The notes under the pieces: generated by a model
Told to the model about the DNA's origin: nothing
Database searches by the model: none
Seen by the model: only the letters and a program-made list of their open reading frames with translations
Shown: piece by piece, positions 38,008-46,372 of the stretch
Position numbering within the stretch: position 1 is the stretch's first letter
Layout: each line of letters opens with the position of its first letter
NCBI RefSeq assembly: GCF_002831665.1
Contig: NZ_CP025118.1
Coordinates: forward strand, 1,116,001 to 1,180,000
Origin: Lacinutrix sp. Bg11-31
GTDB taxonomy: Bacteria; Bacteroidota; Bacteroidia; Flavobacteriales; Flavobacteriaceae
Direction of reading: 5' to 3'
DNA: 64,000 nucleotides
Translations under genes and position numbers: made by a program

Positions 38008-40536
38008 ATGTCAAAAACTATTGCTTCACTCCTATTTATTTGCATTTTTTCAATAAATAGTTTCGCTCAACAACCAAAAAAACTCAATGCATCAGAAATA
38101 TACCAATCTATAGAAAAACTAAATTTCTTAGGTTCGGTTTTATATGTTGCGGCACATCCAGACGACGAAAATACAAGGCTTATTTCTTACATGGCAAACC
38201 ATGTAAAAGCAAGAACTGCTTATTTATCTTTAACGCGTGGTGATGGCGGGCAAAACCTTATTGGACCAGAAATTAGAGAACTTTTAGGCGTTATTAGAAC
38301 TCAAGAATTACTAACTGCTAGACAAATAGATGGTGGAGAACAGCGTTTTACAAGAGCTAATGATTTTGGCTACTCTAAGCATCCTGACGAAACTTTAGCC
38401 ATTTGGAATAAAGAAGAAGTATTAAGCGATGTTGTGTTGGCTATTCGTCAATTTAAGCCAGATGTTATTATTAACCGTTTCGACCATAGAAGCCCAGGTT
38501 CTACTCATGGTCATCATACAAGTTCTGCAATGTTAAGCTTTGAAGCTTTCGATATTGCAGGAGATGCAACCGTTTATCCAAATCAAGTAAAACAATATGG
38601 CACTTGGCAACCAAAACGAGAGTTTTTTAATACCTCTTACTGGTTTTACGGTAGTCAAGAAAAATTTGATGCAGCAGATAAATCTAATTTATTAAATTTT
38701 GATGTTGGTGAATATTATCCAAGTTCTGGATTAAGTAATACCGAAATAGCTTCTTTAAGTCGTAGTCAACATAAATCTCAAGGTTTTGGTAATACTGGAA
38801 CTCGTGGAGAACAAATAGAATATATAGAATTAGTTAAAGGTGAAATGCCAAAAGATAAAAACAATATTTTTGATGGTATAGATACTTCATGGCATCGTGT
38901 AAAAGGCGGAAAAGCGATTGGTAAAATTTTAGAGAAAGTACAAGTAGATTATAACTTTAATAATCCATCAGCATCTTTAAAAGCGTTAATGAGTGCTTAT
39001 ACTTTAATTCAAAATTTAGAAGACAGCCATTGGAAAATAAATAAAACTGAAGAAATAAAAGACATCATCTCGGCTTGTAGCGGATTGTATTTAGAAGCTG
39101 TAGCTAAGGAAAGTACAAGTACTTTAAACAATAAAATTCAGTTAAATATTGAAGCAATAAACAGAAGCGCTTCTAGTATAGAATTACTATCGCTTACTAA
39201 ATCTGATGATGGAAAAACAATCTCTAAAAACATCAATTTAGCTAATAATGTTTCTAAAAAAGATGCATTAGAATATTACATTTCTAACGAAGACAATTAT
39301 TCGGTTCCATATTGGTTAGAAGAAAAAGGAACTTTAGGAATGTATAAGGTGAAAAATAAAGATTGGATTGGTTTACCTGAAACATTAACAACTGCAACTG
39401 TAAAATTCAATTTAAAAATTGAAGGCACTCCTATTTCTTTTACAAAAGCAATTATCTATAAAACCAACGATCCTGTAAAAGGAGAAGTTTATAAACCTTT
39501 TGAGATTATTCCAGAAGCTTCTGCTAAAATTTTAGAAAAAGTAATCATTTTCGCAAACGATTCTCAAAAAGAAATACCTGTTGTAGTTAAAGCAGGACGA
39601 GATAATTTAGAAGGTTATATTACCTTAAATTACCCAAAAGGATGGCGTGTTTTTCCGAAGCAACAAAAAATAAATATAGAACACAAAGGTCAAGAACAAA
39701 CAGTATTTTTTACTATTATTCCTCCTAAAAACCAAAATGAAGGCACTATAACTCCTAAAGTTACAATTGGTAATAAAGTGTACACAAAAGAATTAATAGA
39801 GATTGATTACGACCATATTCCGTTTCAAACCGTGTTGTTACCAAGCGAAACAAAAATTGTGCGTTTAGACATTAAAAAACGAGGCGAAAATATTGCATAC
39901 ATTGAAGGTGCTGGAGATGTTGTACCAGAAAGCTTAAAGCAAATTGGATATAATGTGGTTATTATTTCGCCAGAAGATATTACAACAGAAAACTTAAATA
40001 GATTTGATGCTGTTGTAGTTGGTATTAGAGCTTATAACACCGTTGAAGCCTTAAATTATAGACAAGAAGCGCTATTCGATTTTGTAAAAAATGGTGGTAA
40101 TATGATTGTGCAATACAATACAAGCCATAGAATTAAAGTAGATAATATTGCACCTTATAGTTTAACACTTTCTAGAGACAGAGTTACAGACGAGTTTGCA
40201 GATGTTACTTTTGTAAATCCTAATCACGAAGTACTAAACAGCCCAAATAAAATTACTCAAGAAGATTTTAAAGGTTGGACACAAGAACGTGGTTTGTATT
40301 TTCCTAAAGAATGGTCTAGCGAGTTCACTCCAATTCTATCCATGCACGATAAAGGAGAAACAGCAAAAACAGGAAGTTTACTAGTAGCAAAACATGGAAA
40401 AGGACATTATATTTATACAGGTTTAAGTTTCTTTAGAGAGTTTCCTGCAGGTGTTTCTGGTGCTTATAGATTGTTTGCAAATATGTTGAGTATTGGAAAA
40501 GAAGATATCGCTAATGAATCTAAAATAAAGAACTAA
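38008..40536 (+). CDS. Exported PIG-L family deacetylase, large form
   Basis: 842 residues. A signal peptide ending NSFAQ precedes a PIG-L/LmbE domain at about 30-290 with the zinc motif AAHPDDEN near residue 50 and HGHHTSS near 170. The remainder comprises immunoglobulin-like strands and a C-terminal region resembling a glutamine-amidotransferase-like fold (AVVVGIRAYNTVEAL). PIG-L enzymes remove N-acetyl groups from GlcNAc-type sugars. It is exported and much longer than BshB, so it is not the bacillithiol deacetylase. It is co-transcribed with a sodium symporter that may import the product; the sugar is unknown. Confidence 0.88.
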   Translation: MSKTIASLLFICIFSINSFAQQPKKLNASEIYQSIEKLNFLGSVLYVAAHPDDENTRLISYMANHVKARTAYLSLTRGDGGQNLIGPEIRELLGVIRTQELLTARQIDGGEQRFTRANDFGYSKHPDETLAIWNKEEVLSDVVLAIRQFKPDVIINRFDHRSPGSTHGHHTSSAMLSFEAFDIAGDATVYPNQVKQYGTWQPKREFFNTSYWFYGSQEKFDAADKSNLLNFDVGEYYPSSGLSNTEIASLSRSQHKSQGFGNTGTRGEQIEYIELVKGEMPKDKNNIFDGIDTSWHRVKGGKAIGKILEKVQVDYNFNNPSASLKALMSAYTLIQNLEDSHWKINKTEEIKDIISACSGLYLEAVAKESTSTLNNKIQLNIEAINRSASSIELLSLTKSDDGKTISKNINLANNVSKKDALEYYISNEDNYSVPYWLEEKGTLGMYKVKNKDWIGLPETLTTATVKFNLKIEGTPISFTKAIIYKTNDPVKGEVYKPFEIIPEASAKILEKVIIFANDSQKEIPVVVKAGRDNLEGYITLNYPKGWRVFPKQQKINIEHKGQEQTVFFTIIPPKNQNEGTITPKVTIGNKVYTKELIEIDYDHIPFQTVLLPSETKIVRLDIKKRGENIAYIEGAGDVVPESLKQIGYNVVIISPEDITTENLNRFDAVVVGIRAYNTVEALNYRQEALFDFVKNGGNMIVQYNTSHRIKVDNIAPYSLTLSRDRVTDEFADVTFVNPNHEVLNSPNKITQEDFKGWTQERGLYFPKEWSSEFTPILSMHDKGETAKTGSLLVAKHGKGHYIYTGLSFFREFPAGVSGAYRLFANMLSIGKEDIANESKIKN

Positions 40537-40537
40537 T

Positions 40538-40645
40538 ATGGAAAATAACCAACCAAAATACAAGTGGAATAACCTCTACACATTAATTCTTGTAGCAAAC
40601 GCTGTTTACATTATTGCATTCTACTTTATCACAAAAGCGTTTTAA
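40538..40645 (+). CDS. 35-residue single-helix membrane protein between deacetylase and symporter
   Basis: The ATG at 40538 begins one base after the deacetylase stop, and its TAA ends 3 nt before the symporter ATG. The product is MENNQPKYKWNNLYTLILVA followed by a helix to residue 30 (NAVYIIAFYFITKAF), that is a polar N-terminus plus one transmembrane segment. The gap-free packing argues it is real. It may be a small subunit of the symporter, as YhdT (DUF997) and DUF4212 proteins are for other SSS transporters; homology to these is not established. Confidence 0.7.
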   Translation: MENNQPKYKWNNLYTLILVANAVYIIAFYFITKAF

Positions 40646-40648
40646 TAT

Positions 40649-42349
40649 ATGCAAGCATTAGATTGGGTTGTTTTAATAGGAACACTACTAACCATAGTAA
40701 TTTATGGTACTATTCAAACCAGAGGAAGTAAAAATGTGGAGGACTACTTAAAGGGTGGAAATCAGTCTAAATGGTGGACTATCGGTTTATCTGTAATGGC
40801 AACACAAGCAAGTGCTATTACATTTCTATCTACTCCAGGACAAGCATTTAACGATGGTATGGGCTTTGTACAATTCTATTTTGGATTGCCAATTGCCATG
40901 ATTGTTATTTGTATGGTATTTATTCCACTATACCATAGGCTAAAAGTTTACACAGCATACGAGTTTTTAGAAAATAGATTCGATAGAAAAACAAGAACAC
41001 TTACTGCAATTCTATTTCTTATACAACGTGGTTTGGCTGCTGGTATTACCATCTTCGCTCCTGCCATTATTCTATCGGCTGTTTTAGGATGGAACTTATT
41101 ATTACTAAATATTATTATTGGTGTTTTAGTAATTATTTACACTGTTTCTGGTGGAACAAAAGCTGTTAATGTTACACAAAAGCATCAAATGATTGTGATA
41201 TTTACTGGAATGATTATCGCTTTTGTTCTAATAATGAATCAATTACCGGAAGATATTTCATTTTCAAAAGCAATAGAAATTGCTGGAGCTAGTGGGAAAA
41301 TGGAAGTCTTAGATTTTTCTTTCGACTTGAATAATCGTTATACTTTTTGGACAGGTATAATTGGTGGAACCTTTTTAATGTTGTCGTATTTTGGAACAGA
41401 CCAAAGTCAAGTACAACGTTACTTATCTGGAAAATCTGTTAGAGAAATGCAATTAGGCTTAATGTTTAATGGTCTTTTAAAAATACCAATGCAGTTTTTT
41501 ATTCTGTTTGTTGGTGTAATGGTATTTGTTTTTTATCAATTTAACCAAGCTCCTGTAAACTTTAATCCTACAGCTACAGAAGTGGTTTTAAATTCTGAAT
41601 ATGCTGAAGAATACAAGGCGATTCAACAAGAACAAAAAACACTATTTGAAAATAAAAAAGCAGCAATTAATCATTTTGTTTTAGCTAAAAACAATACAAA
41701 TACAGCAAGCATAGCTTCATTTAACACTGCTAACGATGCTCTAAGAGAAAAAGCAAAAGCCTTAATAGAGAAAGCAGGAGATGCTAATAATGTAAAAGTA
41801 GAAAGCAATGATAAAGATTACGTTTTTATTCATTTTATACTAAACAATTTACCAAGAGGTTTAATAGGCTTGTTATTAGCAGTAATTCTATCTGCTGCAA
41901 TGTCTAGTACTGCCAGCGAATTAAATGCTTTAGCAAGTACAACTACTATCGATTTATACAAACACAGAGTTGGCGAAAAAACAGAAATACAAATGGTTGC
42001 TGCATCAAGATGGTTTACTTTAATTTGGGGAATATTAGCCATTGGAGTCGCCTGTGTTGCTAATCTCGCAGAGAATTTAATACAATTAGTAAATATTATT
42101 GGCTCTATATTTTATGGTAATGTATTGGGTATATTTTTACTGGCATTCTTTTTTAAACATGTAAAAGCAAATGCCGTTTTTGTAGCTGCTTTTATTACTC
42201 AGTTTTTAGTAATTACACTTTTCCTTTTAGATAATTACCAATTAATAAACCTTCCCTTTTTATGGCTTAATTTTATTGGATGCGTTATTGTTATTGGGAT
42301 TGCTTGTTTACTTCAATCTAGAAATACATACGTTGGCAAAATTAATTAA
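40649..42349 (+). CDS. Sodium:solute symporter (SSS family)
   Basis: 566 residues with about thirteen transmembrane helices. An SSS hallmark is the segment ASAITFLSTPGQAFNDG near 49-65 and the GTDQSQVQRYL motif near 250. A soluble insertion at about 310-385, rich in Lys/Glu/Ala, interrupts the helices and is found in a subset of Bacteroidota SSS proteins. Coupled with the exported PIG-L deacetylase and the 35-residue membrane peptide, it probably takes up a sugar or derived compound with Na+. The substrate cannot be deduced. Confidence 0.92.
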   Translation: MQALDWVVLIGTLLTIVIYGTIQTRGSKNVEDYLKGGNQSKWWTIGLSVMATQASAITFLSTPGQAFNDGMGFVQFYFGLPIAMIVICMVFIPLYHRLKVYTAYEFLENRFDRKTRTLTAILFLIQRGLAAGITIFAPAIILSAVLGWNLLLLNIIIGVLVIIYTVSGGTKAVNVTQKHQMIVIFTGMIIAFVLIMNQLPEDISFSKAIEIAGASGKMEVLDFSFDLNNRYTFWTGIIGGTFLMLSYFGTDQSQVQRYLSGKSVREMQLGLMFNGLLKIPMQFFILFVGVMVFVFYQFNQAPVNFNPTATEVVLNSEYAEEYKAIQQEQKTLFENKKAAINHFVLAKNNTNTASIASFNTANDALREKAKALIEKAGDANNVKVESNDKDYVFIHFILNNLPRGLIGLLLAVILSAAMSSTASELNALASTTTIDLYKHRVGEKTEIQMVAASRWFTLIWGILAIGVACVANLAENLIQLVNIIGSIFYGNVLGIFLLAFFFKHVKANAVFVAAFITQFLVITLFLLDNYQLINLPFLWLNFIGCVIVIGIACLLQSRNTYVGKIN

Positions 42350-42357
42350 TAATATCT

Positions 42358-42399
42358 AAAATTAGATGATAGAAGTTTAAACTTCTATCATCTAATTTT
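42358..42399. terminator. Perfect 42-nt palindrome, terminator of the symporter operon
   Basis: Arms of 19 nt (42358-42376 and 42381-42399) plus a self-complementary TTAA centre make an uninterrupted palindrome with A- and T-rich ends, 8 nt after the symporter stop. It can terminate from either side. Confidence 0.88.
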
Positions 42400-42400
42400 T

Positions 42401-42430
42401 CAGTAATCGATACTATTGAATTGATTACTG
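42401..42430. repeat. Second hairpin CAGTAATC...GATTACTG
   Basis: 8-bp perfect arms at 42401-42408 and 42423-42430, directly after the palindromic terminator. The same arms occur at 29344-29383, suggesting a dispersed intergenic repeat. Confidence 0.4.
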
Positions 42431-42511
42431 TTTATTTATAAACAAATAAAAGAGTTCTATAATAATTCATGTTCAATAATTATTTTCACTTTAAGGAAAC
42501 GAATAAAATGC

Positions 42512-42542
42512 AAAAAGCGCAATCCATAAGATTGCGCTTTTT
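42512..42542 (-). terminator. Terminator after the DUF2911 gene
   Basis: AAAAAGCGCAATC (42512-42524) pairs with GATTGCGCTTTTT (42530-42542), with loop CATAA. On the minus strand it lies 44 nt after the stop. Confidence 0.88.
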
Positions 42543-42585
42543 AAATTATTAAATTCTAAGAATTTAGAAATTGAAGTAGTCAAGA

Positions 42586-43434
42586 CTACATTCCTCCCCA
42601 TTCTTTAATAGAATCATTATTCATTTTTACATAGTCAGCATTTCCTGCTTTCTCTGCTCCTGCTAAAGACGCTTTTGCAGCTTTAATAGCCATCTTAGTA
42701 TTTCCTGCTTTTGCGTGGATTAAAGATTGTTGACGTAACATCCAAAATTTAGGATCATCCTTAGACATTTCAATAGCTTTATCAATCCAAGTTACAGCTT
42801 GCTTAATATCTCCTCCAGATTCTAAGTTGTAACGTGCAGCTCCATAATAATCTGAAACTCCAGGACCATTCATTACTTTAGTAATACTAGCATTCATTTT
42901 CTTTGCTGTTGGAACTTCTATTTTAATACCAACATAAGAACTTTCCCAAAGGATACCTAACATTGCAGAATCGTTTGTTAAATCATCAAAAAGCATCGTA
43001 AATGTTTCCATTTTCATAGGCATGTTCATAACATCTACAGTTACTTTAGCAGCAACTAAACTGTCATCCCATTTAGCAGGTGTTCCCCAATTATCTGTAT
43101 TAGCATAAAAAACAACATCCCAAGACTTTTCGTTTGGTGTTGTAAAAATAGCGTAAGATCCTGCTTTTACTTCTTTTCCTCCAATAGTAACATCGTCACT
43201 AAAAGTAATCATAGAGTTTTTGTTAGCTCCTGTTCTCCATAATTTACCGTAAGGCACTAAATTCCCATATATAGTACGCCCTCTCATTCCTGGTCTAGAA
43301 TATTCTAACGTTAAATCTGTTAAACCTACCTTCTGCTCTACTTTTGCAGCAGGACTTGGTTGTGGTGTTTCAATTTGAGCATTTACAGTAAAAGAAGCTG
43401 TAAACACTAAAGCAATCATCAATAGTTTTTTCAT
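42586..43434 (-). CDS. DUF2911 family exported protein
   Basis: 282 residues with signal peptide ending TVNAQ. The DUF2911 domain (about 25-170) includes TDLTLEYSRPGMRGRTIYGN and LVPYGKLWRTGANK, shown as separate blocks, and then a TPR-like helical C-terminus (PKFWMLRQQSLIHAKAGNTK). The family is common and abundant in Bacteroidota, and its function is not established. It is monocistronic, bounded by a terminator and the divergent TetR gene. Confidence 0.9.
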   Translation of the reverse strand: MKKLLMIALVFTASFTVNAQIETPQPSPAAKVEQKVGLTDLTLEYSRPGMRGRTIYGNLVPYGKLWRTGANKNSMITFSDDVTIGGKEVKAGSYAIFTTPNEKSWDVVFYANTDNWGTPAKWDDSLVAAKVTVDVMNMPMKMETFTMLFDDLTNDSAMLGILWESSYVGIKIEVPTAKKMNASITKVMNGPGVSDYYGAARYNLESGGDIKQAVTWIDKAIEMSKDDPKFWMLRQQSLIHAKAGNTKMAIKAAKASLAGAEKAGNADYVKMNNDSIKEWGGM

Positions 43435-43601
43435 AATATTTTTATTTGATTAGAGTTAATTTTTCCAACGTAAATTTACGCATAACCAATAGCTTAGTTT
43501 GTTAATAAAACCTTAAAATAAAGATATTCATTCTCTATCGAATTAAAAGTTTAAAACATCTAAAAGCTTACTTTAAAACTAATGAAGTCATAATCTCATG
43601 T

Positions 43602-43609
43602 TAATTTTG
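43602..43609 (+). promoter_or_regulatory. TAnnTTTG promoter element for the TetR-type gene
   Basis: TAATTTTG exactly matches the -7 consensus, 62 nt before the TetR ATG and 13 nt before the candidate operator. Confidence 0.5.
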
Positions 43610-43621
43610 TTTAATAAAGAA

Positions 43622-43643
43622 ACAAAATGATTAAACATTTTGT
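43622..43643. promoter_or_regulatory. Candidate TetR operator (perfect 8-6-8 inverted repeat)
   Basis: ACAAAATG ATTAAA CATTTTGT is perfectly symmetric and lies between the promoter element and the TetR ATG at 43671. The position, just past the transcription start, fits autorepression by a TetR-type dimer. Confidence 0.55.
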
Positions 43644-43670
43644 ATCTTTATAGTATCAAAAATTGATATA

Positions 43671-44327
43671 ATGGCTAAAAAGAAAAATATTAATGAGAAT
43701 GATATCATTTTATTCTACATGGATTATGTTTTAGAGCATAACCACCAACCAAAATCAGTGTCTAGTTTTACAAAGCATAACAACTTTGAAGAATTAAAAT
43801 TTTATGAATTCTTTGATTCTTTTGAAACAGTTGAAAAACATGTATTTAAAGCATTTCATGATAATACAATAATAGCTTTAAACAAAAGTGTAGACTATTC
43901 AGGTTTTGAACCTAGAAATAAACTATTAAGTTACTACTATACTTTTTTCGAGAATTTAACAGCTAATAGAAGTTATGTGGTATATGCATTACACAAGCAA
44001 AATAACAGTTTAAAATCTTACAAATCTTTAGCAAAACTAAAATCTAGTTTTTCCCATTATATTCAAGATTTAGGTATTGAACTTATTGATGTAAAAGAAG
44101 ACCGCTTAGAAAAAATTCAAAATCGAGGGCTAAAAGAAACAGCATGGCTACAATTGTTATTAACTATGAAGTATTGGATGGATGACGATTCTCCTAGTTT
44201 CGGAAAAACAGACATTTTTATAGAAAAATCAGTTAATACTAGTTTCGACGCTCTAAATATTGCACCTCTAAAAAGCTTAATAGACTTTGGGAAATTTATT
44301 TTCAAAGAAAAAATAAAGAAGAGTTAA
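43671..44327 (+). CDS. TetR-type transcriptional regulator (divergent HTH)
   Basis: 218 residues. The N-terminal 50 residues fit a TetR helix-turn-helix in layout (KPKSVSSFTKHNNFEELKFYEFF, here as SVSSFTKHN and LKFYEFFDSF), with Tyr-Phe at the end of the recognition helix as usual. The rest is helical ligand-binding domain of the TetR C-terminal type found in Bacteroidota. It immediately precedes the ABC1-photolyase gene cluster on the same strand, with a palindrome in its own leader, and is the obvious candidate regulator of that cluster. The ligand is unknown. Confidence 0.8.
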   Translation: MAKKKNINENDIILFYMDYVLEHNHQPKSVSSFTKHNNFEELKFYEFFDSFETVEKHVFKAFHDNTIIALNKSVDYSGFEPRNKLLSYYYTFFENLTANRSYVVYALHKQNNSLKSYKSLAKLKSSFSHYIQDLGIELIDVKEDRLEKIQNRGLKETAWLQLLLTMKYWMDDDSPSFGKTDIFIEKSVNTSFDALNIAPLKSLIDFGKFIFKEKIKKS

Positions 44328-44403
44328 AGTACAAATCTTAGTGTCATTCAAACCGAAACTAAGAATCTATTTCTAATTCCTAAAAAAGATAAAACACAAA
44401 CTA

Positions 44404-45714
44404 TTGAAAACAATAGACAAAATACCAACATCAAAAATTCAGCGTGCTTCAAAGCTTGTGCAAACAGGTGCTAAAGTTGGCGTTAACTATCTTAAATACT
44501 ATGGAGATAAATTAACAAAAACCGAAGAAGAAGCAAAGTCTCGTTTAAACGAGAATAATGCTGAAGATATATACGACGGACTAAAAAAACTTAAAGGAAG
44601 TGCACTAAAAGTGGCACAAATGCTAAGTATGGAAAAGAGTATTTTACCACAAGCTTATGTGGAAAAATTTTCTCTTGCGCAATTTTCTGTACCACCACTT
44701 TCTGCTCCTTTAGTAATTAAAACATTTAAGAAATACTTTGGCAAATTGCCTAATGAAATCTACGACACCTTTAATTCAACGTCTGTTAATGCTGCCAGTA
44801 TTGGTCAAGTGCATTTAGCAGAAAAAGATGGGAAGAAGCTTGCTGTGAAAATTCAATATCCTGGTGTCGCAGATAGTATTTCTAGTGATTTGGCAATGGT
44901 AAAACCTATTGCAATCCAAATGTTTAATATTAAAGGAAAAGACAGCGACAAATACTTTAAAGAAGTAGAGAATAAATTGGTTGAAGAAACTAATTATATT
45001 CTTGAAATAGCTCAAAGTAAGGAAATAGTAGCTGCTTGTAAACACATTTCAAATTTAAAATTTCCAGAGTATTATGAAGAATTATCTTCCGAAAGAATAA
45101 TTACTATGGATTGGATGGATGGTGAACATTTAAGCGAGTTTACTGCCTACAACACCGATCAAGAAAAAGCAAATAAAATAGGTCAAGCACTTTGGGATTT
45201 CTATATGTTTCAAATGCACGAGTTAAAAAAAGTACATGCAGATCCGCATCCTGGTAATTTCTTAATTTCGAAAGAAGTGGAACTAATTGCTTTAGACTTT
45301 GGATGTATGAAAACCATACCAGAAGAGTTTTATGTTCCCTATTTTGAATTAGCAAAGAGAGAAAGCATAGACAATGCCGAAATTTTCGATACCAAAATGT
45401 ATCAATTAGAGATTTTACGTGAAGACGATTCTCCTGAAGAATTAGCCTTTTTCAGAAGCCTATTTCATGAAATGTTAAGTCTCTTCACACAGCCTTTACA
45501 AAGTGAAACATTTGATTTTTCCGATCCTGAATTTTTTGGTAAAATAACAGAATTAGGTCAGAAATACAGTAAGAGTGCTGAGTTGCGTAAAATGAATGGT
45601 AATAGAGGTTCTAAACATTTTATCTACATCAATCGTACGTTCTTTGGCTTGTATAATTTAATGTTCGATCTAAAAGCACAGGATATTAAAATCAATAATT
45701 ATAAAACTTTATAA
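44404..45714 (+). CDS. ABC1/UbiB family atypical kinase
   Basis: 436 residues starting at TTG (no nearby ATG gives this N-terminus). The ABC1 hallmarks are the KxxQ-type segment LKVAQMLSMEKSILP near 66, an Ala-rich loop NAASIGQVHLA replacing the P-loop, VKIQYPGV with the catalytic Lys, HADPHPGNFLI and LDFG. UbiB-like proteins control isoprenoid quinone or lipid metabolism. Here it opens the photolyase cluster; a role in quinone or carotenoid lipid handling under light stress is inference. The stop directly abuts the next ATG. Confidence 0.9.
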   Translation: MKTIDKIPTSKIQRASKLVQTGAKVGVNYLKYYGDKLTKTEEEAKSRLNENNAEDIYDGLKKLKGSALKVAQMLSMEKSILPQAYVEKFSLAQFSVPPLSAPLVIKTFKKYFGKLPNEIYDTFNSTSVNAASIGQVHLAEKDGKKLAVKIQYPGVADSISSDLAMVKPIAIQMFNIKGKDSDKYFKEVENKLVEETNYILEIAQSKEIVAACKHISNLKFPEYYEELSSERIITMDWMDGEHLSEFTAYNTDQEKANKIGQALWDFYMFQMHELKKVHADPHPGNFLISKEVELIALDFGCMKTIPEEFYVPYFELAKRESIDNAEIFDTKMYQLEILREDDSPEELAFFRSLFHEMLSLFTQPLQSETFDFSDPEFFGKITELGQKYSKSAELRKMNGNRGSKHFIYINRTFFGLYNLMFDLKAQDIKINNYKTL

Positions 45715-46332
45715 ATGCAATATTTTAGTCTAGACGATATTAATAATTTACAGCATTTATACAAAATAAACCTGATTAATAGTTGCTCAGGATTTAAGTC
45801 TGCAAACTTAATAGGCACAAAATCAAAAGATGGAATTGAAAACGTTGCGGTTTTTAGTTCTGTAACTCATGTTGGTTCTAATCCTCCAATTTTAAGTTTC
45901 TTTTGTAGACCAACAACAGTTACCAGAGATACCTACGAAAACATAAAAACAACAGGAACTTATACTCTAAATCATGTAAATGAATCTAATTTTGAAGACG
46001 CACATCATACTTCAGCTAAATACGATTCAAGTATTTCAGAGTTTGATAAAACAAACCTAATTTCAGAATATAGAGAAAACTGCTTTGCTCCTTTTGTAAA
46101 GGACGCTCCTATTCAATTAGAAATGAAATTTGTTGGAGAATATAATATAAAAGAAAATGGAACCATTTTGGTTTTAGGTGAAATTCAAGGACTTTATATA
46201 AATGAAAATATTGTGACTGAAGATGGTTTTATAAATCTATCTGAAGCAAAAGTTGCTGCCATTAATGGACTAGATGGTTATACGTTTCCAAAATTAAAAG
46301 AAAGGTTAACTTACCAAAGGCCTAAGTCGTAA
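45715..46332 (+). CDS. Flavin reductase-like FMN-binding split-barrel protein
   Basis: 205 residues. The split-barrel pattern includes CSGFKSANLIGTKSKDG near 23, FSSVTHVGSNPPILSF near 48 and TGTYTLNHVN near 81, as in NAD(P)H:flavin oxidoreductases. It would reduce or bind FMN in the cytoplasm. The ATG follows the ABC1 stop with zero spacing, so translation is coupled. In this context it may keep flavin reduced for the photolyase encoded downstream; that is inference. Confidence 0.88.
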   Translation: MQYFSLDDINNLQHLYKINLINSCSGFKSANLIGTKSKDGIENVAVFSSVTHVGSNPPILSFFCRPTTVTRDTYENIKTTGTYTLNHVNESNFEDAHHTSAKYDSSISEFDKTNLISEYRENCFAPFVKDAPIQLEMKFVGEYNIKENGTILVLGEIQGLYINENIVTEDGFINLSEAKVAAINGLDGYTFPKLKERLTYQRPKS

Positions 46333-46372
46333 ATAGTTAATTATTAGATAATTATTACTAATTTAAAAAACC

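Noticed and set aside
38008-40536. PIG-L protein as BshB of the bacillithiol pathway
   Set aside because: It is 842 residues and exported, whereas BshB is a short cytoplasmic enzyme, and it is far from bshA.
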